A DNA stretch of 64,000 bases from Parietaria judaica. Taxonomy: Eukaryota; Streptophyta; Magnoliopsida; Rosales; Urticaceae. Both the position numbers and the translations under genes were made by a program. Under the pieces are notes generated by a model. It was not told the origin of the DNA. It ran no database searches and saw only the letters and a list, made by a program, of their open reading frames with translations. Below, one piece after another: positions 12,244 to 24,148 of this stretch (its first letter is position 1; each line of letters begins with the position of its first letter). The stretch spans positions 8,959,501-9,023,500 of the forward strand of contig OX940870.1 of the NCBI GenBank assembly GCA_954871525.1, written 5' to 3'.

Positions 12244-14142
12244 ACCTCTTAATACAACTGCATTTAGCTATTATCATTGAGTAACTTGCTAAAATTCCTT
12301 TACAAACACAAGTTGTGTGTGTATGTTTATGTGTTTTTTTATTTTTTTATAAAATTTAAAAACAATTTACTGTCAAATATTATAAATACAAAGTAATTTT
12401 TCACATTTTAATAGCCAAGGAAATGTATTATGTATGTAAGAAACTCTCCCACATGTATGTCTTGTTGAGTAGTTGTCTTGCTATTCGTCACGAATTAGCT
12501 AAGAACATACCACCAAATATTACATTATTGCCTTTTATTTCATTTTAAAATAAAATAAAATATATTACATTATTGGCACCTAAAGGTAGAGATACCTATT
12601 TTGAAAGCGCACTAATTAAACAAATAACTTTTTGGAATAAATGCAGCAACAAATATTTAAAATTATTCAAAATAATGCAATATAACCTCAAACTTTCATA
12701 TTTAAATATCTAAAATTATATAATATATGTTTTTGATTGATTTCGCCTTATAGTCTCTGTTAATGTTAAGTCGTTTACACGCGTATGCATCAAAATATAA
12801 TATTTAATTTGAAATATTTCAAAACATTAATTTTTGTAGCATTAATATGAATTATACACGCACAAATAACAAAATTATTAAATATATATGAGTCACAGTC
12901 AATCTAAAACACAAGTTTCACAATTTTAGGTATTTAATCAAGGCAATTGAACACTAGTCGCACTATTTAAATTTTGATTACTTCTGCCTAAAATATGCTT
13001 AATTTTAAAATTAATTCAAAAAACATGAATGTGATACAATTTTGTTATGGTCGTCATGTCTGTTATTTAAAACTCGAATATAAACTTGTTACCAAAAAGT
13101 GACAAGAGAAATAGTGTATATACTTGTCACTAGACAAAGTCCACTATCAATGTTCTTGTCACGTATGTTATTTAAAAAAATAAAATAAAATTCAATTTAC
13201 AATTCTTGACCCCTTTTGAAATGTTAATTAAAGTGATCACAAAATTAGATATGGTCTTCTAATATAAAATGATTATTGAAATTCATCATCAAATTGTATT
13301 AGATCTAACTCAAAAATTAATTAATAAAGGAAGAAGCTCATTACACGCTATGATATTGTCCACTAAGTAGCGAAAATTAAGCCTAACACACTAATATTAA
13401 ATTATATGTACCAAAGTTTGCGAATATAATTAGTAATATTTTGACGCTCCCACTTTATAATAATCAGTAAAATAAGTTTAATGGTCCCAATTTTAAGGTG
13501 ACTATTGAACTTGAAATTAAGTTTGACTTTTCTGTACGTGCATTGTAAAATAGTCAACTATTTATTCGTACCTTGTTTGATTGTTACGGTTTGCTAATTA
13601 CAAATTTGACTACTTGCTATACGGATTTAATATACATAAATAATATTTATCTATCTTATCTACAAGTCAAACTTCATTTTTTTTATAGATACAAAACAAA
13701 AGTTAAAATTTTCATTAGCTGGCTAGCTTCATAAAATCAATGAATGATGTATCAAATATACTTGTCTAAGTTATATCAAATATACGTGTTGTACATAAGA
13801 ACAAAAGTGATTTTTTTTTTATTCACGAGAAATAATCGACCCTTCATTTTTCAACAAATGGCCCTTCATATAATCGTTTTATCTAATCCGTATATACTTA
13901 ATTTATGCTTCACATATGATATAGTTTATTGCCATTTTGATAAATGATAAGATTTGCCTTGCACTTATTGAAGTTCAACATTTTTTTTATTTTCAACTTG
14001 CATTTCTTTTTCCATCTTATAGTCGGCCGCAACTTTATTAATCATACACAACACATCAATTTTAATTTTAATTTTTATTTTGACAGAGAGAAATTGATTT
14101 AGCAACTATTTGACAGTTTTTTTTTTTTTAGCAAAGAAATGT
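12244..14142. other. AT-rich intergenic DNA, no gene seen
   Basis: Long AT-rich spacer with homopolymer runs. No coding exon, RNA gene or terminal-repeat pair was recognised between the LTR and the foldback element at 14152. Confidence 0.5.
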
Positions 14143-14151
14143 TACATAAAA

Positions 14152-14748
14152 GGAATAATACAAGCAAAAGTAGCTTAAATTACTTCAAAATTCACGAGCA
14201 TATTCTAAATTTTATTTTTTAGAGCTAAAAGTACTAAATAGTTTAAAATTATTTATGCCGTTACTTGTTAGTACCAAACCGTTTTCACAAAATATCAATA
14301 TTTATTACGAGATAAGTACTTAATTTATTATTAAAGACGTCAAACTTAAGTTATTATCATTTATTAACGATATAAGTACTTAAACTATTGTCATATGTAT
14401 AAAATATGTAGAATTGGTAGATAAAATTACAAAAATATCATATGGATAGAGTTTTTGCATTTGATGTTTCTGTAATTTTATCCATTAATTTTACATATTT
14501 TATGTACATGAGAATAACTAAAGTACTTATGTCGTTAATAAATGATATATAATAACTTAAATACTTACGTCGTTGGTAACAACTTAATTACTTATGCCGC
14601 AATAAATACTGATATTTTGCGAAAGTTAACGATTTTGTACTAACATTATAAACAATTTTTAAAAATTTAGTACTTTTGTCTCTAAAAAAAATATGAAATA
14701 TGCCTTGAAATTTGAATTACTTCAGTAAATTTTTGCCTGTATTTTCCC
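14152..14748. mobile_element. Foldback Mutator-like element, 9-bp TSD TACATAAAA
   Basis: The two halves are imperfect inverted copies of one another for some 250 bp each. The left end is GGAATAATACAAGCAAAAG and the right end, read inverted, is GGGAAAATACAGGCAAAAA. The exact 9-mer TACATAAAA flanks both sides (14143-14151 and 14749-14757). A 9-bp duplication with long TIRs is typical of non-autonomous Mutator-like elements. It has no coding capacity. Confidence 0.8.
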
Positions 14749-14757
14749 TACATAAAA

Positions 14758-15019
14758 TTACTTACCTGTTCGAAAAGATTCTTATTTATGAGCTTAATGG
14801 TCTTAGCCCTTAGGTTACGGAAAAAAGGGCCTTTATAGAAATCTAACCTAATCAAGACTAAAAAGGTAAATAACCCAATGGACAAAAATCATTAATATTA
14901 TGCCATCTATATACTAATATCTAGAACTAGTTAGTCAAGTTTTATTATTATTATTATTAATTGTCTCTTACGGCCTATAGTTTAATTGTTGGAACTTACG
15001 AAAAAATAGACGTGCCATC

Positions 15020-15062
<43 letters not shown>

Positions 15063-15871
15063 TGCAAACAATATTGTATGCTACAGAGAAAAAATCCAAA
15101 TCAATTAAAAAGGAAAGAATCTTGCCGTCAGCCACAAGCAACAAAACACGATTGGCATATAATCAGCAACCAATATGTCTGTCTTCATTATAAGAATAAT
15201 AAAAAATAAAAAATCAGTACCTCTTGTTTTCTAAAGAAAGAAAACTACTCCCTTTTTCTACAACCTGTAAGGTCTAATTTAGATCCCATTAATAAAAATG
15301 GTAATTAACTTATTATACAACCTCAATTTATCATGACCTAACGGTGAAACCATTATAAATATCGCTAATAAAAAGTTATAATGTAGGGAGAAATGATACA
15401 AAACGTATGTTACAGAATTATAAGTTCAAGTGATTGAGTAAATAAGTAATACAGAATTAGAAATTACGGGGTAAAGTGATATAAAAAATAGTTATAATGG
15501 ATGATATATTTTAGAGGGGTTAATATGAATTTTGGAAGAAAGAAAGAAAAATTTAGGAATTAATTTGATAAAAAGGAATAAATTGAAGAGACATTAGTGA
15601 TATTTATTTTTAAGAAAATAAAAGAAGATTCCGTGTATATATTAAGCATAATTAACGATTTAATTCACATGTATAATCAATTAAATAAATACCCTGTGTA
15701 ACGCATATAAATACAAATTATTGCATACTATTAGCTTCACATACATAAAAAACAGACGTTACTACCATCACTATTTCTCACCTTCCACGCAATATCCTCC
15801 TCTAAATAAAATTAAATAAAAACCTATGTGCCTCCAAAATCCACCATGAAAACAGACATGTACATATATAA
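14758..15871. other. AT-rich spacer with an (ATT)n tract
   Basis: There is no gene. A perfect (ATT)n microsatellite occupies about 15021-15061 and accounts for a poly-Ile open frame. The remainder is AT-rich spacer upstream of the kinase gene. Confidence 0.6.
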
Positions 15872-16122
15872 TGTTAATTGCGGCAGAAAGACTTATAACT
15901 TGATCAAACTCTCCACCGTGTATACAATCTCTGTAAATAGCAGCAATAGTACCCAAACTCGACATTTGGAATTGACCAACCATTTCTGTCCATAAACACT
16001 TGGCTAAACTTACTCGCTGTGGGACAATTTTTTGCCACATATATTGGATACGTCATTTACGAAGGTTGTATACACGGTGGAGAGTTTTACCCAAATTTGC
16101 GGTTTTTAGCCGCAATTGACCC
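15872..16122. mobile_element. Small foldback element in the upstream region of the CIPK gene
   Basis: The left end GTTAATTGCGGCAGAAAGAC and the right end GCCGCAATTGACCC are inverted matches. Deeper, CTCTCCACCGTGTATACAA (left) is matched inverted by TTGTATACACGGTGGAGAG (right). The terminal word (G)GTTAATTGCGGC equals that of the larger element at 19284-20438, so it belongs to the same broad Mutator-like family. Flanking 9-mers agree only partly (acatatata, tattatata), so the TSD is eroded or an edge is misplaced. It ends about 270 bp before the kinase ATG. Confidence 0.65.
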
Positions 16123-16125
16123 TAT

Positions 16126-16129
16126 TATA

Positions 16130-16163
<34 letters not shown>
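16126..16163. repeat. (AT)n microsatellite
   Basis: A near-perfect alternating AT tract with one TGTGTG interruption sits between the foldback element and the presumed core promoter of the kinase gene. Confidence 0.9.
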
Positions 16164-16165
<2 letters not shown>

Positions 16166-16395
16166 GGGAAGGAAATAAAAACTAAGTCCTAAGCCAAATC
16201 CAACGGCCTCAGGCATTTCCCACACAAAAATCCATAGCCTTCTAAATATAACCCAAAGAGAGTCTCGACCATCAGTTTCTCCTCTCTCTTATGGAATCCA
16301 TCGAACTCAGCTTCTCCGCTGTATTGTCCTGGATTCCCTTATAACCTCCGAAACCAACCAACTCAACAGACAAACCAACTAACAAACTGCCCGCA
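16164..16395 (+). promoter_or_regulatory. Presumed core promoter and leader of the CIPK gene
   Basis: This interval holds a TAAATATA TATA-like word (16243-16250) followed by a pyrimidine-rich stretch and a leader without splice signals up to the ATG at 16396. Its upstream limit is set by the microsatellite and the foldback element. The start site is inferred from motif position only. Confidence 0.4.
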
Positions 16396-18319
16396 ATGGA
16401 CCAGACCGGCACCGGCACCGACGTCCACGACGCCCAACGCCACGTCGTCTTTGGCAAGTACGAGATCGGGAAACTCCTCGGGAAGGGCACCTTCGCGAAG
16501 GTCTACCACGGCAAGCAAATCTCCACCGGCGAGAGCGTTGCCATAAAGGTCATCAACAAGGACCAGGTGAGTATAATTATCAACAACTTTTTAAGTTATA
16601 TTTTTGATATATATACGTCGAGTTCGATTCAAATCCTGGGTCCGCCCCTGCAGGTGAAGCGCGAGGGGATGATGGAGCAGATCGGGCGCGAGATCTCGGT
16701 GATGAGGCTCGTTCGGCACCCGAACGTGGTGGAGATCAAAGAGGTGATGGCGACGAAGACGAAAATATTCGTGGTGATGGAGTTCGTGCGAGGCGGGGAG
16801 CTTTTCGCCAAGGTGGCGCGGGGGAGGCTCCCGGAGAACACTGCACGGAAATACTTCCAGCAACTGATCTCGGCCGTTGACTATTGCCACAGCCGGGGCG
16901 TGGCCCACCGCGACCTCAAGCCCGAGAATCTGCTGCTTGACGATGACGAGGACCTCAAGATCTCAGATTTTGGCCTCTCGGCCTTGCCAGAGCACCTCCG
17001 CCATGACGGGATGCTGCACACGCAGTGTGGCACCCCGGCTTATGTGGCGCCGGAGGTGCTGCGCAAGAAGGGCTACGACGGGTCCAAGGCAGATATTTGG
17101 TCGTGCGGAGTCATTCTCTACGTCCTTCTCGCCGGGTTCTTGCCTTTCCGCGACGAGAATCTCATGAAGATGTACAGGTAATGTCCTAGTTTTGGCCTAA
17201 ACCATATATGATATATCTCATTATTAGAGCTGAAATCTTATATTCTGATTCTATTCCCGGCCCCGGGTACCGGTTTTAAACTGTTATTTTATCCAAAAAA
17301 GGGGAACCAGCCCCGTAATCAGTAATTACCATTGTTGTTTTATTCCATATATATTTTTAATAATGTTTTTATTTTATTTTAAAATTACTCTTAAAATAGC
17401 GGTTTAAAATGAGATTTACTGGCATCGGTTAATAGTTTAAAACCGAAAAATAGTGACTATATGTAGTACTTGTACGGTATAACCGGACCGGGATTGGATT
17501 GGTAATACTTGAATATACCTATCTGGTACACCTCAAAATCTCGTCTCTAGTCCCGGTTTCACCCATACATGCGTAAATCTAACTTTTGAGTAATAAAACA
17601 GGAAAGTATTCAAGGCCGAATTCGAGTGCCCTAGCTGGTTCTCCCCGGAGGCGAAGCGCCTGATCGTGAAGCTTCTCGTCCCAGACCCCGACCGGCGAAT
17701 CTCCATACAAGCCATCATGCGCATCCCCTGGTTCTGCAAAGGCTTCGCCCGCTCCCGCTCCTTCAACTCCATCATCGACCAGCTCGAAAAAGACGACGAG
17801 GCCGCTGAAGAAATAGAGCTCGCCGAGGGAAAAACCCCAACCACGTCGTCGCCCAAATTCTTCAACGCCTTCGAATTAATATCGGCCATGTCGCCGGGCT
17901 TCGACCTTTCCAGCCTCTTTGACAGCACGCCACGGGCCCGCAGCGGCTCAGTCTTCACGTCACGGAGCCCGGCCTCAACCATCATGGAGCGCATCGAGGC
18001 CGTGGCCGAGAAGCTGCGGTTCAAGGTGGTGCACAAGCGGGACTTCCGAGTCCGGCTTCAGGGCGAGACCGAGGGGCGGAAGGGTAAGCTCTCAGTGACA
18101 GCCGAGATCTATGAGGCGGCGCCGGAAATCGCAGTGGTCGAGTTCTCGAAGTCCGCCGGGGACACGCTGGAGTACGTGAAGTTCTTCGAGGATGACGTCA
18201 GGCCGGCGCTGAAGGACATCGTGTGGACGTGGCAGGGGGACGGCGTAACGGTGGAAAACGTTCGCAACGGTAATAACTGTAATTTGGAAGAAAGTAAAAC
18301 CGAATCACCGCATGTGTAA
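16396..18319 (+). CDS. CIPK5/25-like: CBL-interacting protein kinase, CIPK5/25-type (3 exons)
   Basis: This is a calcium-signalling Ser/Thr kinase activated by binding calcineurin-B-like sensors through its NAF motif. Exons are 16396-16566, 16654-17177 and 17602-18319, giving 1413 nt or 470 aa. The kinase domain begins near residue 22: glycine loop GKGTFAKV (29-36), ATP lysine K51, HRDLKPEN with catalytic D144, DFG at 162-164, and an activation segment with [22 protein letters not shown] (NAF 320-322) and the PPI-like region follow, then a C-terminal regulatory domain ending shortly after KSAGDTLEY. Key residues are intact. Wording such as [17 protein letters not shown] and KSAGDTLEY matches the CIPK5/25 subgroup. 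The gene is much richer in G+C than its surroundings. Arabidopsis members of this subgroup lack introns, so the two introns here are unusual. Intron 1 (87 nt) has no in-frame stop and could be retained. Confidence 0.93.
16567..16653 (+). other. Intron 1 of the CIPK gene, 87 bp, frame-neutral
   Basis: This phase-0 intron reads CAG|GTGAGT...CCCCTGCAG|GTGAAG. The word CAGGTGA is present across both splice junctions, like a duplicated insertion target. Its length is divisible by three and no stop occurs in frame, so an unspliced transcript would add 29 residues to the N-lobe between DQ and VK. The insert is AT-rich inside a GC-rich exon and contains a tRNA-like word GTTCGATTC. Splicing is the likelier state, because the exact kinase family sequence is restored by removing it. 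Confidence 0.75.
17178..17601 (+). other. Intron 2 of the CIPK gene, 424 bp, transposon-like content
   Basis: The donor is TACAG|GTAATG and the acceptor AAACAG|GAAAG, phase 2, between the residues of MYR and KVFKAEF. ACAGG occurs at both junctions. The interior has words such as CCCGGCCCCGGGTACCGG and CGGACCGGGATTGGATTGG and ends in TTTCACCCATAC. This resembles non-autonomous hAT-type elements with personal-type GGTTCCGG repeats seen elsewhere in the window. Exon sequence on both sides fits the family without gap. Confidence 0.75.
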
Positions 18320-19274
18320 TAGTAAGTAATAATATGTTTTATTTTTATTTTAACGGAGTAACTAAATTTGTTTAATTAGAGCCATTTTGTAAATATAGTT
18401 TGTGCTTAGATATATATATATGTTACAAAGACAGGAGAATAAATCAAGCAAAGTTTTGAGCTTATTTATTTATTTTTTTTAATCATAATTTGGTAATGGG
18501 ATATTTGCGATAGTACCTAATTTTGTATTAATTATGTCGGCATAATCTCAAAAAAAAATTATTCGGTTTTTGCACCTACAAGTCACAAAGCATTATCAAA
18601 GTCTAGTTTGTTCATGTCGCGTTAAGATCCTAAACACCCATACGTGTATAATAATAATTTTTTTTTTTAAATAAGACATACATCTATAATTTAACTACGT
18701 AATAATTTCATTCCAAAAAAAAATAAAAAAAATCATTGATTCAACTTTTTAATTAAATTAGAGACATGTGTTTCTACCTCAACAAACGTTAACTTAATAT
18801 AGACAAAATTGATTATCGATATTATTTCCTTTTTATACTATTATCGCCAAAATTAAAACTAGGAATATAGCTGCATATTTAGTGAAAAAAAATTAGATAC
18901 TCATTACAAAAATATCCTTGTAGTAAAATACTTTTTTCCCCTCTAATTTATAAATTACATGTCCCTTAAAAACTTATTAATAGCATCAATTTTCTCCTTA
19001 TTAGTGATTCTAATAATAGTACTTACATGAACGCCAATGGTTGTGTTGTGTGGCAATTAAAATTAAATGCTAATAAGACGCGCATACTTGATTGTCATAT
19101 TTTTATTAATATGCAATTTCCACAAATATCTAAAAAAAAAGCCTCTCTCTCTATATAAAGTTACGAATGAGATATTTTTGCAAAATATTTTCAAACAAGT
19201 GTGTCGGTTCATTTAATCTTTTGTCATTTTGCTGTATGGTGTATGTGAAGTTGCAACTTTGTTATAGGTCGTGT
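18320..19274. other. 3' flank of the CIPK gene and AT-rich spacer
   Basis: Contains the presumed 3' UTR of the kinase gene with AATAAA-like words near 18430, then AT-rich sequence with homopolymer tracts. No further gene is seen. Confidence 0.5.
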
Positions 19275-19283
19275 TTATAATAA

Positions 19284-20438
19284 GGGTTAATTGCGGCAAA
19301 AATACCCAACCTTTGTAAATATTCTCCGATAGGTACCCAACCTCAATAAACGTAGGCAAAAGTACCCAACGTCACACTTTTGTCGCCGACCAACTAACGC
19401 CGTTAGACACTGCCTACGTGGCCGTTAGGGTGTCTCGTGTGGAATGGCCCATGGCCAAAAGTTGGGTACTTTTGCCGCCACGTGGCCAAAGGTTAGGTAC
19501 TTTTGCCGCCACATGGCATTTAAAAAATAATTTTTTTAATTTTTTCTTTCTCATTAGCCAGTATGTTTTTATTCTTTTACGTATATCAAACATGATCAAA
19601 TAATTTCATAAAATATGTACTTATAAAAAATTATGTTATTTTTTAAATAATCAAATAATTCCTTAAATTTATTAGTTTTAATTTATTTAAAAAAAAATAT
19701 TTCCCGTGACTCATATTTTTATTTTTTTACATATGTTAAATCTAAAAAAAATAATTTTATAAAATATTTTTATAAAAAATATTTTTTCTTATAGGGATAA
19801 TTTATAATTTTTTAATAGATTATATTAAAATTTTGAAACTAAAACATTATTGTATATAATAACACGAGCATTTTAATATTAATATTAAGGCATGATATGA
19901 TTTTTGCAGACATATAACATATTTGAAACTAAGGCATGATTAAAACAAATAATTGTATCAAATACTGTTCAAGCTTAATTTAAACTGAAAGTTTGGTGAT
20001 TGGTAAAAATTATGTTTAACCTTATTATTTTTTGTTTTAAAGTGAAAAAAGAAAAGTAACATTTTTTTGGTTTTTCTTTAACATTTTTTTTATAAGTACA
20101 TTGTTTATAAAATTATTTGATCATGTTTGATGTACATAAAAAAAAATAAAAACATATTGGCTAACGGGAAAGAAAAAATTATAAAAAAATTTTGTTTTTT
20201 TAATGCCACGTGGCGGCGAAAGTACCCAACTTTTGATCATGTGGCGGCGAAAATACCCAACCTTTGGCCACGTGGCATTCCACATGAGACAGCGTAACGG
20301 CCACGTAGGCAGCGTCTAACAACGTTAGTTGGTCGGCGACAAAAGTGTGACGTTGGGTATTTTTGCCTACGTTTATTGAGGTTGGGTACCTATCGGAGAA
20401 TATTGAAAAAGGTTGGGTATTTTTGCCGCAATTAACCC
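19284..20438. mobile_element. Long-TIR Mutator-like foldback element, 9-bp TSD TTATAATAA
   Basis: The element begins GGGTTAATTGCGGCAAAAA and ends with its inverse TTTTTGCCGCAATTAACCC. The terminal inverted repeats run some 240 bp or more, each containing several sub-repeats of the type CCAACCTTTG / GCCACGTGGC. The exact 9-mer TTATAATAA flanks it (19275-19283, 20439-20447). The middle is AT-rich and also partly inverted (about 19530-20200). There is no coding capacity. A 9-bp TSD plus long TIRs indicates a non-autonomous Mutator-like element. Confidence 0.88.
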
Positions 20439-20447
20439 TTATAATAA

Positions 20448-21272
20448 TTATGGAATCTTGTTTGAAATCAGACTAGATATTCATATTATATAAAGTGGAG
20501 CTGCTTGTTTTGTCAAAAATAAAATAATTAAGCCTGATCTTTTAATAGTAACCACACATGATCAAGTCAAGCTTTTATATTTAGGGTTTCAATTGGTACA
20601 GCAAAAAACAAATTTGTATAATTTTTTGTTTAATATATGATGTGACAATTAAGTAGGCGCATGTTAATGGCACATAGAAAGTATAATAAGTTAAATCTTG
20701 TATTAAAGAATATTATTAGTTGCTAAGGAAAACTTACAGTAATGATCAGCTTATGTTATAATTTAATTATATTATTTTTAGAAGATAAGGACCTCAACTT
20801 GCATTTTAATAGTATATCCTCTTATGTTTTGTTGTTTATGACCTTTTGATATATTAACTTATACCGAGAATTCTCTTAATCGCTAGCTTATGAAGCTTAA
20901 CATTTAACATTTATATTTACCGAATTACATGTATGGATGGACCATCATCTTTTATTAGAAACTTACAAATATGGGGCTATGTGTACGTGGGAGGGTTAAA
21001 TAAGCATGAATAAAATTATTAAAGGTAAAAATTAAAAAAATTAAAAATATGTGCAAACCTTGTGTTTACCCGATTGTTATGAAACAATCCCATGATTTTG
21101 TTTATATCCCTTTCAGCATTAGATTGCCTCTTAAACTGCTTTTTGTATCCATTCTAAACTAATCATTTTATATCTGTTTGCTTTAAAAATTTTGTGCATC
21201 AATTCACAAACACCCCCTCTTGATTGAATTTTTACCGTTGTCCTCTAAACATTTACAGAAAAAAATGTTTCA
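20448..21272. other. AT-rich intergenic DNA, no gene seen
   Basis: No open frame of note, no RNA gene and no terminal repeats were recognised between two foldback elements. Confidence 0.5.
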
Positions 21273-21281
21273 TTTTTTAAA

Positions 21282-21853
21282 GGGTAAATACAGACAAATC
21301 ACTTTGAAGTACACAAAATTTCACGTCATATTCCTAATTCTATCCTATTTCTTACTTGGTAAAAGTATCAAAAGTAACATTTTCGTGTCACAGTAAGTTA
21401 TAAATGACTATTGTTATGCCTCATCCGTCAAATGTCACTTGTGAACTTTTCACATGCCACATATTTCACTATCCTTTAATTCAAAGATGCTAACACTGAA
21501 GTTGGAGTTTATAACCCCACATTCGGGGTTAGCATCTCCGGTTTCAGTGTTGTTTTAGTAAACAAACCTAACATGATCTTGTGTAAGATCACAAGAATTT
21601 GACTTCAGGATTAGCATCAACGACATTAGTGTTATTAATTCCATTGTCGGTGATGCTAACCCCGAATTTGGAATACGTGAGCGCGTAAAAAGGTGACAAC
21701 TGGCCATTTGGCGGATAAGTCATAAGAAAAGCTACTTGAAACTTACAGTGACATGAGAATAGTTACTCTTGGTACTCTTATCATGATAAACTAGGACTAG
21801 GAATATGCCGTAAAATTCATGTACTTCAAGATATTTTTTAATTTGTCTTTTAC
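21282..21853. mobile_element. Foldback element abutting the next one
   Basis: The left arm (21282-21460) and right arm (21690-21853) are inverted copies. For example, CTTTGAAGTACA on the left matches TGTACTTCAAG on the right, and CATATTCCTA matches TAGGAATATG. The centre contains a smaller inverted pair around GGTTAGCATC / GATGCTAACCCC. Flanking 9-mers are ttttttaaa and ttttttaat (8/9). This suggests another Mutator-like non-autonomous element of a different family from its right neighbour. Edges are approximate. Confidence 0.65.
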
Positions 21854-21928
21854 TTTTTTAATAAGGGTTAATGAAGATAAAAATACCTAAAGATTGGTGA
21901 AAGAACCCCTCGTGTACCCAAAGTCTAA

Positions 21929-22746
<818 letters not shown>

Positions 22747-23160
22747 TAAAAATTCTGACATAACCAAGGTCATATTTGGGGTGTTGACCACTCCATTCTC
22801 GTAACGTAGTTAACTTACCAGTTATCTCTGGCCACGTGGACAAGCGTGAACGAGCCCACATCAACCTCGTTTACAACAAAATAACAAATTAAACCCCTAA
22901 TTGGGCTAGTCCACGTGGCAAAAATTGTCATGTCAGCAACCCACGTTAATCCACGTGGCAAAAAAAAATGCCATGTCAGCAACCCACTTTTGTCCACGTG
23001 ACCAGAATTAACGGGTAAATAACTGCGTTACGAGAATGGAGTGACCAACGCCTTAAATGTGACTTTAAGTTACTTTTGACACTACTTTTAAACTTTGAGT
23101 ACACGAATGGCTCTTTGATCAAACTTTGAGTATTTTTGCCGCCATTAACCCTTTTAATAA

Positions 23161-24143
23161 TAAATAGAAAATGTCTAGAGTTTTGACTTTTAAGATTCAC
23201 GTGGATAGTTAAACTACCGGGGTAACCGCGGTAGTATTTGCTCCGAATTGGAAACATTTGATATATAAAACCACATTGAATCAGACATGATACCTTGTAT
23301 AGTTACATACATGTACACATCAAGTAGAATGTTCAGTAGGATTGAAGTATTGGAATAAAATAATGCAACTAATGGAATTTAGGTCAAAGAAATTTGAACC
23401 ACAAAATTAGGTGGTCTATCCACTTTAACCCTAGGCCAATGAAAATGTGGCACCGAGATCCCTTAAAATAAATAAGTATTGATACCCATCAGATAATGAA
23501 ATGGACCCATTAGATACCGGACAATACCTGATAAGTTTATGGCACCAATCAATTGGCTACACTGAACATCGAAATAATTACCCAAAAAATAAGAAGATAA
23601 TAGTAAGTGGAATGAAAATATGACCCACCAAAAAGCTCTATTACTTCAATAATGTAGCAATGCTTCATTGTCAAGCTTTTTTTGTGTCCTTTTTCTTTTT
23701 CATATCCATAGTTTGTGAACTGAGACCGTCCAAGTTCAACTGTCCAAGACAAAACTTTGAGCTATTTTTTTTTATTATAAATCAATGAAATAAATATAAT
23801 GATGTATTATCTGATTGTCATTTTCAAGTATTTATTACGTCATTGTGAATTATTAATTGATTTGATTTAATTAGTCAATTAGGGAATGAGCAGATCTACG
23901 ACAGAATTTGTGGAAAATGATAACAAATTTACAAACCCATGAATCGCTTTTCTATTATTTTAGCTCTATAATTTACTTGTTTTTGCTAATCAATCTTCTT
24001 CACGATCCTAATATTAATTTTCTGTTTTTAGTATGCTTTTGTATTTGTTGAGTAATTGAAGAAACAAGTTGAAGATTTTGGAGCCTAATCTTGTTAAATG
24101 TCAAAATCAGTCATGTTTTTAATTACGATAATATTTTTTTTAA
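23161..24143. other. AT-rich intergenic DNA, no gene seen
   Basis: No supported gene or bounded repeat was found. Short frames on the minus strand lack any recognisable domain. Confidence 0.5.
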
Positions 24144-24148
24144 ATACA

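Noticed and set aside
16272..16908. Minus-strand frames under the CIPK exons
   Set aside because: They are shadows of a GC-rich coding exon; third-position GC removes stops on the other strand.
17533..18036. 167-codon minus-strand frame
   Set aside because: Antisense to CIPK exon 3, which has clear domain evidence on the plus strand.
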